This document shows positions 1-5,539 of a stretch of DNA of 12,553 bases, piece by piece (the stretch's first letter is position 1; every line of letters begins with the position of its first letter). A program made the translations under genes and the position numbers. The stretch is from contig NZ_CAJMEH010000064.1 of the NCBI RefSeq assembly GCF_905212365.1, positions 1 through 12,553 of the forward strand, in the 5' to 3' direction. The notes under the pieces are model-generated. The model saw only the letters and a program-made list of their open reading frames with translations. It was not told the origin of the DNA and did no database searches. The DNA is from an uncultured Phascolarctobacterium sp. (GTDB lineage: Bacteria; Bacillota; Negativicutes; Acidaminococcales; Acidaminococcaceae).

Positions 1-52
1 CTCGCGGACTATACCGCCGGTAGGGAATCGCACCCTGCCCCAAAGGTTTACC
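1..52 (-). ncRNA. FMN riboswitch (RFN element), 5' part only
   Basis: Read on the minus strand, positions about 47 down to 1 carry the conserved FMN aptamer core: GGGGCAGGGTGCGATTCCC, then TACCGGCGGTATAGTCCGCG. This is the invariant central part of the RFN element that senses flavin mononucleotide. The rest of the aptamer and the controlled gene lie beyond the left edge. From family knowledge that gene should be a riboflavin biosynthesis or uptake gene (ribD-, ribE- or ribU-type); this cannot be seen here. A promoter sits directly upstream at 69-97. Confidence 0.9.
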
Positions 53-68
53 TTATGAAGTTGCTTTT

Positions 69-97
69 ATTATAACGGCTGCCTATAAATTAGTCAA
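69..97 (-). promoter_or_regulatory. promoter of the FMN-riboswitch transcript
   Basis: On the minus strand TTGACT (97-92) and TATAAT (74-69) are separated by exactly 17 bases. Transcription would start near position 62, about 10-15 bases before the riboswitch core. The -35 lies inside the last codons of the SGNH hydrolase gene, and that gene's TAG stop (85-83) is in the spacer. The downstream flavin transcript therefore starts within the end of its upstream neighbour. Confidence 0.75.
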
Positions 98-634
98 GCG
101 AAGGAATTGTGACAAAAAAGGCGCGGCGTAAGCGCCCATAGCCTCGTAGGTTGCAGCCAAGGGGTGCACGCCGTCTAAATAAGCTCGCTTGCGCGCGCCG
201 GCGTCCAGCCCGATGGCTGGCTGCAAATCCAAAAGAAAGGCTTTGCCAGCGCACAGCAGCTCCACGTCCTGCCGCAGCTGCAGCAAACGCCGGTTAAAAT
301 ATTCGTCCGCGCTCACTAATGGCAAAACGATACACAAGGCGTAGCGCTTTTCTGCGCACCAGGCTAAAAGCTTGCGGTAATCCTCCAAAATATCCTCCTG
401 CCTGCGCCCCTGCAAAATATCGTTGGCCCCGCCTAAAAATAAAATATTTTTGACATATTCCGGCAAGGCGTACTGCCGCGCGCGAAATAAAATATCGTCG
501 CAGCAATCGCCGCACAAGCCGTAATTCAGCATTTTAATTTTTCCGGCCTTTTCCACCGCCGCCGTCCAAGAATATTTGGGGCCGTAGGGAAAGCCCTGCA
601 CCAAGGAATCGCCGTAGCAAGCGATATATTGCAT
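83..634 (-). CDS. SGNH/GDSL-family hydrolase (esterase-like)
   Basis: This 183-residue protein has the SGNH hydrolase blocks in order. They are YGDS near the N-terminus with nucleophile Ser10, NYGLCGD (residues 37-43) with the block II glycine, GGAND (68-72) with Asn71, and DGVHP (154-158) giving the Asp154/His157 pair. Members cleave ester or acyl bonds in lipids, acylated sugars or acyl-CoA-like substrates; the substrate cannot be predicted. There is no signal peptide or membrane segment, so it is probably cytoplasmic. The length is typical of a single-domain SGNH protein. The ATG at 634 has a good ribosome binding site, GGGAGG at 649-644, nine bases upstream. The gene appears monocistronic, with its own promoter at 662-690. 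No terminator was found after it; the promoter of the flavin transcript overlaps its 3' end. Confidence 0.88.
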   Translation of the reverse strand: MQYIACYGDSLVQGFPYGPKYSWTAAVEKAGKIKMLNYGLCGDCCDDILFRARQYALPEYVKNILFLGGANDILQGRRQEDILEDYRKLLAWCAEKRYALCIVLPLVSADEYFNRRLLQLRQDVELLCAGKAFLLDLQPAIGLDAGARKRAYLDGVHPLAATYEAMGAYAAPFLSQFLRLTNL

Positions 635-661
635 CTTAACGCGCCTCCCGTTTTTCTTTTA

Positions 662-690
662 ATTATAGCAAAGACCGCTGTCCTTGGCAA
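662..690 (-). promoter_or_regulatory. promoter of the SGNH hydrolase gene
   Basis: On the minus strand TTGCCA (690-685) and TATAAT (667-662) are 17 bases apart, and a TGC precedes the -10, giving an extended -10. The expected start near 655 lies about 20 bases before the ATG. It is back to back with the alcohol dehydrogenase promoter at 702-730. Confidence 0.7.
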
Positions 691-701
691 ACGCAGCTTA
701 T

Positions 702-730
702 TTTACAAAAGCGCGGCGTCGTGCTAGAAT
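702..730 (+). promoter_or_regulatory. promoter of the iron-dependent alcohol dehydrogenase gene
   Basis: TTTACA (702-707), a 17-base spacer and TAGAAT (725-730), with TGC directly before the -10 (extended -10). The predicted start is near 737. The ribosome binding site AAGGAGG lies around 769-775, ahead of the ATG at 786. Confidence 0.7.
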
Positions 731-785
731 TAAAGCAGCAGGCGACGCGCCCGCACGACGAAGCTTTTAAGGAGGCTGAAGCTAC

Positions 786-1973
786 ATGGATTATTTTAAA
801 TTTCAAGCGCCAACGCAAATCGTCTTTGGCAAAAATGCAGAAGCACAGACCGGACAGCTGTGCCATAAATATGGAGCCCACAAGGTATTAGTACATTTCG
901 GCGGCGGCAGCGCCGTTAAATCCGGACTTTTGGATCGCATCTGCGATAGCCTGAAACAAGCCGGACTGGAATACGTCCTTTTGGGCGGCGTAGTGCCCAA
1001 TCCCCTGCTCAGTAAAGTGCGCGAGGGCGTGGAGCTGTGCCGGAAGGAAAACGTGGATTTTATTTTGGCAGTGGGCGGCGGCAGCGTTATCGACAGCGCC
1101 AAGGCCATCAGCTACGGCCTGACCAATCCCGGCGACGTTTGGGATTACTATCTGCGCAAAAAGGAAATCACCGCCTGCGCTCCCCTGGGCGCAGTGCTGA
1201 CCATCGCAGCGGCAGGCAGCGAAATGAGCAATTCTTCCGTCATCACCAACGAGGACGGCCTGCTCAAGCGCGGCTTGAACACCGATTACTGCTACTGCAA
1301 ATTTGCCGTGCTCGACCCGCAGCTGACCTACACCCTGCCCGCCTACCAGACGGCCAGCGGCTGCACGGATATTATGGTGCATACCCTGGAGCGTTATTTT
1401 ACTACGCCCAAGGCGCAGGCGCTGCATTTAACCGACAGTATTGCCGAAGCGCTGCTGCGCGGCGTTATGCGCAGCGCTAAAATTGCGCTGAAAAATCCGG
1501 AGGATTACGACGCCCGCGCCGAAATTATGTGGAGCGGCACGCTGTCCCATAACGGAACTACCGGCGACCGCGACTTTGGCGACTGGGCCTGCCATCAGCT
1601 GGAGCACGAGCTCAGCGGCATCTTCGGCGTCGCCCACGGCGCAGGTCTGGCGGCAATCTGGGGCAGCTGGGCCCGCTACGTCTGCCGCGAAAATATCGCC
1701 CGCTTCGCGCAGCTGGCGGTAAACGTTTTCGCCCTGCCCTATAATTACCGCGACCCTGAGACCACTGCTCTCGAAGGCATCGCCGCTATGGAAAGCTTCT
1801 TCCGCCACATCGGTATGCCCACCGATATTCACACCTTAATCGGCAAAGAGCTGACCGACGAGCAAATTGAAGAGCTGGCTTATAAATGCAGCTTCATGGG
1901 CACGCGCACCATCGGCCAATTTAAGGTGCTGAACCAGCAGGATATGGCCGCTATCTACCGCATGGCAAAATAA
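786..1973 (+). CDS. iron-containing alcohol dehydrogenase (butanol dehydrogenase/YqhD-like)
   Basis: This 395-residue protein is a full-length group III metal-dependent alcohol dehydrogenase. It reduces aldehydes to alcohols or the reverse using NAD(P)H in the cytoplasm, typically as a fermentative or aldehyde-detoxifying step. The N-terminal cofactor domain has GGGS at 39-42 and again at 97-100. The first of these resembles the phosphate-binding loop of NADPH-using relatives such as YqhD and BdhA, so NADP(H) is the likely cofactor (inference). The four metal ligands are in place: Asp195 and His199 (TDIMVH), then His270 and His284 in the H-x3-H-x9-H pattern, with His274 between them. The gene has its own promoter and AAGGAGG site, and a hairpin follows at 1986-2038. 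The exact substrate cannot be told. Confidence 0.92.
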   Translation: MDYFKFQAPTQIVFGKNAEAQTGQLCHKYGAHKVLVHFGGGSAVKSGLLDRICDSLKQAGLEYVLLGGVVPNPLLSKVREGVELCRKENVDFILAVGGGSVIDSAKAISYGLTNPGDVWDYYLRKKEITACAPLGAVLTIAAAGSEMSNSSVITNEDGLLKRGLNTDYCYCKFAVLDPQLTYTLPAYQTASGCTDIMVHTLERYFTTPKAQALHLTDSIAEALLRGVMRSAKIALKNPEDYDARAEIMWSGTLSHNGTTGDRDFGDWACHQLEHELSGIFGVAHGAGLAAIWGSWARYVCRENIARFAQLAVNVFALPYNYRDPETTALEGIAAMESFFRHIGMPTDIHTLIGKELTDEQIEELAYKCSFMGTRTIGQFKVLNQQDMAAIYRMAK

Positions 1974-1985
1974 AATATACGGCAA

Positions 1986-2038
1986 AAGGCCCCCGACCTT
2001 CAGTACGCTGTGTACCGAAAGCTGGGAGCCTTATTTTT
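1986..2038. terminator. bidirectional terminator between the alcohol dehydrogenase gene and queF
   Basis: A long inverted repeat (arms 1986-2006 and 2012-2032, five-base loop 2007-2011) lies between two convergent genes. On the plus strand it has several C-A mismatches and is followed by ATTTTT. On the minus strand the same positions become G-U pairs, so the hairpin is stronger there; it starts about four bases after the queF stop and is followed by TTTT. It probably ends both transcripts. Confidence 0.7.
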
Positions 2039-2534
2039 ATCTGTTGCTGATATTTTCCGGATACAAGTCGTGCATCAGCAGGCGTTTTTTCGCCGCCGCT
2101 TCCCACTCTGTGCCCGGCTTGCCATAATTGGCGTACGGGTCGATGGACAGGCCGCCGCGGGGCAAAAATTTACCCCACACCTCGATATATTTAGGCGACA
2201 GCAGCTTAATCAAATCCTTCATAATAATATTCACGCAGTCCTCGTGAAAATCGCCATGATTGCGGAAGCTGAACAAATACAGCTTTAAGGATTTGCTTTC
2301 CACCAGCCGTTCGTCCGGCACATAGGAAATATAAATCGTCGCAAAATCCGGCTGGCCCGTCATCGGGCACAGGCTGGTAAATTCCGGACAATTAAATTTG
2401 ACGAAATAATCGTTTTCGGGGTGCTTATTGGGAAAGCATTCCAAAACCTCCGGCGCATAGTCGCTCTTATATTGCGTCTTATGGCCCAAAAGATGCACTC
2501 CCTGTAATTCTTCCTTGCTTCTGCCACTGCTCAT
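2037..2534 (-). CDS. queF: NADPH-dependent 7-cyano-7-deazaguanine reductase (preQ0 reductase)
   Basis: QueF reduces the nitrile of preQ0 to the amine preQ1, the last free-base step before insertion into tRNA for queuosine. The 165-residue protein is the short, Bacillus-type unimodular form. The catalytic Cys56 is in FTSLCPMTGQPD, with Asp63 as proton donor. The family motif ESKSLKLYLFSFRN begins with substrate-binding Glu79, and His97-Glu98 follow in HGDFHEDC. The frame is open far upstream, but the start at 2534 is chosen because GAAGGAGGG lies just before it and because the reading beyond it has no QueF similarity. Its ATG shares one base with the queT stop (TAATG), so translation is probably coupled. 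It is the last gene of the queC-queT-queF operon, and a terminator hairpin begins about four bases after its stop. Confidence 0.95.
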   Translation of the reverse strand: MSSGRSKEELQGVHLLGHKTQYKSDYAPEVLECFPNKHPENDYFVKFNCPEFTSLCPMTGQPDFATIYISYVPDERLVESKSLKLYLFSFRNHGDFHEDCVNIIMKDLIKLLSPKYIEVWGKFLPRGGLSIDPYANYGKPGTEWEAAAKKRLLMHDLYPENISNR

Positions 2535-3043
2535 TACTTGCGCCCTCCTTCTAAAATAAAAAATTTGCCCGCGCCCACGCGCTCCAAAGCCGCTACTAAA
2601 AGCATACTTACCACGCCGCAAATGGCCTGACCCACCAAAAGGCTGGAAGCCAGCAGCCAATAGGGCAAATCTAAAATAGCCGACAGCCAGACGGGCACGC
2701 CCAAGCCGGGCACGAAGGTCACAGCCGCAGCGATAATCCAGTTGCCGCAGCCGCAGCGCTTGCCCCACACAATCAGACTGGTGGTCAGCAGCCCCACTAG
2801 GCCGCCTCCGATAATATCCGGCAGCCCCAATCCGCCCATTACCGTATTGCTGATAATATTAGCCAGGCCGAATGGCACAATGAGGAAAGGAAACAGCGCG
2901 CTCAGGCCGTAAAGCGCCGTCGCAATGCGAATCTGGTACTGCCCAAAGGCAAAGCTTTGGGTACAGAGCATCACCACGATGTACAGCGCAATGCACAACG
3001 CGGAAAAAACTAATTTTTGATTTTGCAGATGCTGTTTCATCAT
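2534..3043 (-). CDS. queT: queuosine precursor transporter, QueT family
   Basis: This is a hydrophobic 169-residue protein with about five to six membrane segments. The first segment follows a short polar start (MMKQHLQNQK). FGQYQIRIATALYGLSALFP then matches the characteristic QueT-family stretch (FG..Q.R..EAL..L....P). QueT is the substrate-binding membrane component of an energy-coupling-factor type importer for queuosine precursors such as preQ1, preQ0 or queuine; the shared ATPase module is expected elsewhere in the genome. Two adjacent ATG codons (3043 and 3040) are possible starts. I chose the first because it forms the ATGA overlap with the queC stop and has AAGGAG five bases upstream. 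A longer upstream reading lies inside queC and is not used. Its position between queC and queF and the preQ1 riboswitch upstream support the assignment. Confidence 0.88.
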   Translation of the reverse strand: MMKQHLQNQKLVFSALCIALYIVVMLCTQSFAFGQYQIRIATALYGLSALFPFLIVPFGLANIISNTVMGGLGLPDIIGGGLVGLLTTSLIVWGKRCGCGNWIIAAAVTFVPGLGVPVWLSAILDLPYWLLASSLLVGQAICGVVSMLLVAALERVGAGKFFILEGGRK

Positions 3044-3726
3044 TTGCTCTCCTTTCTCAGCAAGGGGTCGGTCACGCCGTTGGCGGCAAAGGCAGCCTCC
3101 CGGTCGATGCAGGTGCCGCAGCAATGGCAGGGCGCGTCGCCGCCGTCGTAGCAGGACCAGGTCAATTCGTAGGGCACGCCCAGCCGCAGGCCCTCGGCAA
3201 CAATATCCTTTTTCGTTTTATTGACAAAGGGCGCCAGCAAGCGCACCTTTTTGCCCGTACCCAAATAAACCGCCTCGTTCATAGCAGCGTTAAATTCCTG
3301 ACTGCAATCCGGGTAAGCGCTGCCTGCCGCGTCGTCGGCATGAGGGCCGTAAAAAATCACGTCGCAGCCATACTCCAGCGCAATGCTGGCCGCAGCCGCC
3401 AAAAACAAACCGTTGCGAAAGGGAACATAGGTGCTCACCGCTTCCCCTTGCCGCTCCTTGAGCTGTTCGGCATAGGACGCATGGGGCACGCTCGCCGACG
3501 AATGCTGCAGCAAAGAACAATCGCTGTGCGCGAAAATTTCCGCTAAGTTCATATGCAGCAGCCGCACATTATAATAGGCGGCAACAGCCTGCGCCGCTTC
3601 CAGCTCCCGCCGGTGCTTCTGCCCATAAGCCATGGACAAAGCCAGCACCTCTGCGCAGCTTTCTTTCGCCAAAGCCAGGCAGGTGGAGCTGTCGACGCCG
3701 CCGCTCAACAATACTAACGCTTTCAT
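3040..3726 (-). CDS. queC: 7-cyano-7-deazaguanine synthase (preQ0 synthase)
   Basis: QueC converts 7-carboxy-7-deazaguanine to preQ0 using ATP and ammonia. The 228-residue protein begins with the PP-loop ATP pyrophosphatase motif LSGGVDSS (SGGVDS at 8-13). It has the expected central stretch TYVPFRNGLFL (about 99-109) and GPHADDAAG. It ends with a zinc site whose cysteines are around 192, 200, 203 and 206 (CYDGGDAPCHCCGTC). The ATG at 3726 is preferred over one seven codons earlier because GGAGGT lies seven bases before it and the protein then starts directly at the conserved MKALVLLSGG. It is the first gene of the operon and overlaps queT by four bases. No queD or queE is in the window, so its substrate must come from genes elsewhere. 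Expression is probably controlled by the preQ1 riboswitch in the roughly 150-base leader. Confidence 0.95.
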   Translation of the reverse strand: MKALVLLSGGVDSSTCLALAKESCAEVLALSMAYGQKHRRELEAAQAVAAYYNVRLLHMNLAEIFAHSDCSLLQHSSASVPHASYAEQLKERQGEAVSTYVPFRNGLFLAAAASIALEYGCDVIFYGPHADDAAGSAYPDCSQEFNAAMNEAVYLGTGKKVRLLAPFVNKTKKDIVAEGLRLGVPYELTWSCYDGGDAPCHCCGTCIDREAAFAANGVTDPLLRKESK

Positions 3727-3732
3727 TTTTAT

Positions 3733-3760
3733 ACCTCCGTTAGACAACCGCTAACGGGCG
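3733..3760 (-). promoter_or_regulatory. ribosome-binding-site sequestering hairpin of queC
   Basis: On the minus strand CCGTTAG (3757-3751) and CTAACGG (3743-3737) form a perfect 7-bp stem with a 7-base loop. The last bases of the stem are the first two G of the queC ribosome binding site GGAGGT (3738-3733). The stem's 5' arm, read as CGCCCGTTAG (3760-3751), is also nearly complementary to the tail of the preQ1 aptamer, CTACGGGCG (3842-3834). The two pairings exclude each other, which suggests a translational on/off switch (inference). Confidence 0.55.
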
Positions 3761-3761
3761 C

Positions 3762-3797
3762 AAAAAAAGGATTTCCTCCGCTACAGACGAAATCCTT
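3762..3797 (-). terminator. second terminator-like hairpin in the que leader
   Basis: On the minus strand AAGGATTTC (3797-3789) pairs with GAAATCCTT (3775-3767) around a 13-base loop, with a run of seven T (3768-3762) at its 3' side. It is located in the leader, after the preQ1 aptamer and the first hairpin and before queC. It looks like an intrinsic terminator that could be used for attenuation. The stem is AT-rich, so its efficiency is uncertain. Confidence 0.55.
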
Positions 3798-3803
3798 ACA
3801 CAC

Positions 3804-3831
3804 AAAATAAAATACTGGCAGGCGCCAGTAT
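3804..3831 (-). terminator. first terminator-like hairpin in the que leader
   Basis: On the minus strand ATACTGGC (3831-3824) and GCCAGTAT (3819-3812) form a perfect 8-bp stem closed by a four-base loop, followed by TTTATTTT (3811-3804). It starts a few bases after the preQ1 aptamer tail. It has the expected place and form of a riboswitch expression-platform terminator. Confidence 0.6.
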
Positions 3832-3833
3832 CT

Positions 3834-3880
3834 CGCCCGTAGTTTTATTTTAGGACAGGATGGTTACGAACTGTCCGTTA
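3834..3880 (-). ncRNA. preQ1 class I riboswitch aptamer
   Basis: On the minus strand a perfect 6-bp stem GGACAG/CTGTCC (3876-3871 with 3858-3853) encloses the loop TTCGTAACCATC. An A-rich tail, TAAAATAAAACTACGG, follows. This is the compact preQ1-I arrangement: stem P1, a loop containing the CC that pairs with the GG of the tail to form the pseudoknot, and an A-rich strand lying in the minor groove of P1. Its position about 110 bases before queC, at the head of a preQ1 synthesis and import operon, supports it strongly. By analogy with the family, ligand binding should lower expression of queC-queT-queF. Confidence 0.9.
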
Positions 3881-3894
3881 TAAAGTTCTTTATC

Positions 3895-3923
3895 ATTATA
3901 CTAAATGCGGCAGTATTTGTCCA
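3895..3923 (-). promoter_or_regulatory. promoter of the queC-queT-queF operon
   Basis: On the minus strand TGGACA (3923-3918) and TATAAT (3900-3895) are exactly 17 bases apart. The expected start near 3888 lies about ten bases before the preQ1 aptamer stem. The spacer contains one arm of an 11-bp inverted repeat (3904-3914). Confidence 0.78.
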
Positions 3924-3958
3924 GACGAAATTTCCGCAAGGGCGCAGACTGCCGCATT
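3904..3958 (-). terminator. 11-bp inverted repeat after the decarboxylase gene, overlapping the que promoter
   Basis: Two perfect 11-base arms, AATGCGGCAGT (3904-3914) and its complement (3948-3958), are separated by 33 bases. The repeat begins about 15 bases after the decarboxylase stop and could fold at the end of that transcript, but it lacks a good U-tract (TTTAGTAT follows). One arm lies inside the spacer of the que promoter, so it could instead be a protein-binding operator or a weak terminator. I cannot decide between these. Confidence 0.4.
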
Positions 3959-3972
3959 GCACTATAAAATTT

Positions 3973-5370
3973 TTACAAACCCTTGGCGGCCTCCCGAATT
4001 TTTTGCAGAAAGCCTTGTAATTCGGCAATGCCTGTCAGCGGGTTCATCAGCGTTACCCGCAGATAAAATTTCCCTCGCACCGAGGTGCTGACAGAATAAT
4101 ATGTACCGTCCCGCAAAAGCTCCCCAGCAATTTGGCGATTCACTTCATCAATATCGCCTTTAGCGGGAATAAAGCGGAAGCAAACAATATTGCTGCTGGG
4201 CTCCAGCGCCAGCTCCATATCCTCTTGTTCTTTAATAAGCGCGGCAAACTGCCTGCCCAAATCGTAAAGCGTATCCACATTCTGCTGGTAAAGCTTGTCG
4301 CCGTACAGCCGCATAATAGCGTAGGTATGAATAACGGTCAGCGGCTTAGTGCATTCCAAGGTATGCTTAGCGGAATTCCACCATTCTTCAGAAAGCTGGT
4401 CCTGCCACAAATAAGCGGCCTGCGGTGAAAATTCGTTAATTTTTCGGTGCCCGCTATTATACAAAAGCGCTGTGGACAAAGGCGGCGTTAAAAGCATTTT
4501 ATGAAAATCTACGATTAAAGAATCCGACCGATCAATGCCCTTAAGCAAATATTTATACTTATCGGAAAAAATTGCCGCGCCGCCATGAGCGCCGTCCACA
4601 TGGAACCAGATATTATGTTTTTCAGCAAAATCGGCCAGCTTTTCCAAATTATCATGGGCTCCCACGGAGGTAGTACAAGCGCAGCCCACCACGCAAAAAA
4701 CTATTTTCCCGGCAGCCGCAGCCTTTTCGTAATAGCTTTCCAGCAGATCGGTGCGCATAGCGAAGTCTGCACCTGTCGGAATTTTAATAATGCCGTCGCT
4801 GGGAAGCCCCATAATTTTGGCGGCGCGCTCCACACTGTAATGAGCTTCTTCCGAAACCATAACGGCCAGCCTGCCGTAATCGCGCTCGTCCACCCCGGAC
4901 GAGGTCCGAGCCGTAACCAGCGCCGTAAGATTTCCCATGGACCCGCCGGACGTAATGAAGCCCGTTGCCCGCTGGCCGTAGCCATATTTTTCAGCCAGAT
5001 GAGCAACGACCACCTTTTCCATGGCATTGCCCGCCATTCCCAATTCATAAACCGTCGTGCAATTATTCAAATAGCCGATAAGCGCGCTGGTTAAGGCCGT
5101 AAGCGGCAAAGTAACGGCTACCTGGTGTCCCAAATAGCCCTTGCTGTGAAAGCGAATAGAGCGCTGCATAATTTTTTGCGTCAGCTCGCTCAAGCTGCAA
5201 GCCGTGGGAGCAGCAAGCTCCTGCTGCCAAAAAGCGAGCTGCTCCTGCGGCGATTTTCTATCGATGGTTTTAATATTCTTTTCCGTTTGTACGTTCTCTA
5301 ATTCAGCGGCAATCAGCTCCAGCATCTGCTGCGCATCTTTTCTGAAAGCGTCCGCCGAATACGACTGCAT
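3973..5370 (-). CDS. pyridoxal-phosphate-dependent group II amino acid decarboxylase
   Basis: This 465-residue protein belongs to the PLP-dependent group II decarboxylases (glutamate, aromatic amino acid and diaminobutyrate decarboxylases). It removes the carboxyl group of an amino acid to give an amine. Visible sites are TSGGSMGN (140-147) for phosphate binding, EEAHYS with His177 stacking on the cofactor, HVDGAHGG (257-264) with Asp259 pairing with the pyridine nitrogen, and DFHKML with Lys291 as Schiff-base lysine. The substrate is unknown; diaminobutyrate-, tyrosine- or glutamate-type activities are all possible. The gene is divergent from a LysR regulator that probably controls it. The ATG at 5370 has no ribosome binding site. 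The good site (AGGAGG, 5416-5411) serves an ATG at 5402 in another frame, and an A7 slippery run lies between them (see findings). The true N-terminus is therefore uncertain by about ten residues. Confidence 0.9.
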   Translation of the reverse strand: MQSYSADAFRKDAQQMLELIAAELENVQTEKNIKTIDRKSPQEQLAFWQQELAAPTACSLSELTQKIMQRSIRFHSKGYLGHQVAVTLPLTALTSALIGYLNNCTTVYELGMAGNAMEKVVVAHLAEKYGYGQRATGFITSGGSMGNLTALVTARTSSGVDERDYGRLAVMVSEEAHYSVERAAKIMGLPSDGIIKIPTGADFAMRTDLLESYYEKAAAAGKIVFCVVGCACTTSVGAHDNLEKLADFAEKHNIWFHVDGAHGGAAIFSDKYKYLLKGIDRSDSLIVDFHKMLLTPPLSTALLYNSGHRKINEFSPQAAYLWQDQLSEEWWNSAKHTLECTKPLTVIHTYAIMRLYGDKLYQQNVDTLYDLGRQFAALIKEQEDMELALEPSSNIVCFRFIPAKGDIDEVNRQIAGELLRDGTYYSVSTSVRGKFYLRVTLMNPLTGIAELQGFLQKIREAAKGL

Positions 5371-5402
5371 AAGTAAACTTTTTTTGCTGTTGAGTTCTCC
5401 AT
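5313..5402 (-). CDS. 29-codon reading frame with strong ribosome binding site overlapping the decarboxylase start
   Basis: On the minus strand an ATG at 5402-5400 follows a perfect AGGAGG (5416-5411) by eight bases. The frame reads MENSTAKK, continues for 29 codons in all, overlaps the decarboxylase start and ends in TGA at 5313. Codons 6-8 are GCA AAA AAA, so A AAA AAA is in register as a -1 slippery heptamer. A -1 shift there gives MENSTAKKSLLMQS and continues into the decarboxylase. It may be the real start of the decarboxylase with a programmed shift or slippage, a sequencing or assembly indel in the A run, or a leader peptide for coupled translation. Confidence 0.4.
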   Translation of the reverse strand: MENSTAKKVYLCSRIRRTLSEKMRSRCWS

Positions 5403-5453
5403 TAACAAAGCCTCCTGTTACGTTCTTTTAAAAGCAAAACTCTTTCACTCAAA

Positions 5454-5470
5454 AATTTCGGTCAGAAATT
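5454..5470. promoter_or_regulatory. candidate LysR-type operator between decarboxylase and regulator
   Basis: The perfect dyad AATTTC-GGTCA-GAAATT lies in the divergent intergenic region. It fits the T-N11-A pattern common to LysR-family sites (T5456 to A5468). It lies about 50 bases upstream of the ATG at 5402, where an activator site or promoter-proximal site for the decarboxylase could be. Function is inferred from position and symmetry only. Confidence 0.35.
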
Positions 5471-5509
5471 CACTAATCTGCTTTTTATTTATCAATTACA
5501 TTAGCCGAC

Positions 5510-5539
5510 TTGACTATATTGTAGTCCACGGCTTAAAAT
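5510..5539 (+). promoter_or_regulatory. promoter of the LysR regulator gene with overlapping dyad
   Basis: TTGACT (5510-5515) and TAAAAT (5534-5539) are 18 bases apart, about 50 bases before the regulator start. The -35 overlaps a perfect dyad GACTA-TATTG-TAGTC (5512-5526). LysR-family regulators commonly repress their own gene by binding in such a place, so this dyad is a second candidate operator. Confidence 0.5.

Noticed and set aside
888..1427. Minus-strand 179-codon open frame inside the alcohol dehydrogenase gene
   Set aside because: It is antisense to a gene with all catalytic residues; its composition is that of a shadow and it has no promoter or ribosome binding site.
1986..2032. 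Long inverted repeat as a possible mobile-element end or attachment site
   Set aside because: Its place between convergent genes, the small loop and the T runs on both sides fit a bidirectional terminator.
2535..2768. Long N-terminal extension of queF in the same open frame
   Set aside because: It lies inside queT, is rich in Arg/Gly as expected of an out-of-frame shadow, and the normal QueF length and a strong ribosome binding site both point to 2534.
3044..3124. N-terminal extension of queT upstream of 3043
   Set aside because: It is inside queC, has no ribosome binding site and is not hydrophobic; the ATGA overlap at 3043 is a normal coupled start.
4585..5094. Plus-strand 169-codon open frame inside the decarboxylase gene
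   Set aside because: It is a shadow of a conserved enzyme, with no ribosome binding site or family resemblance.
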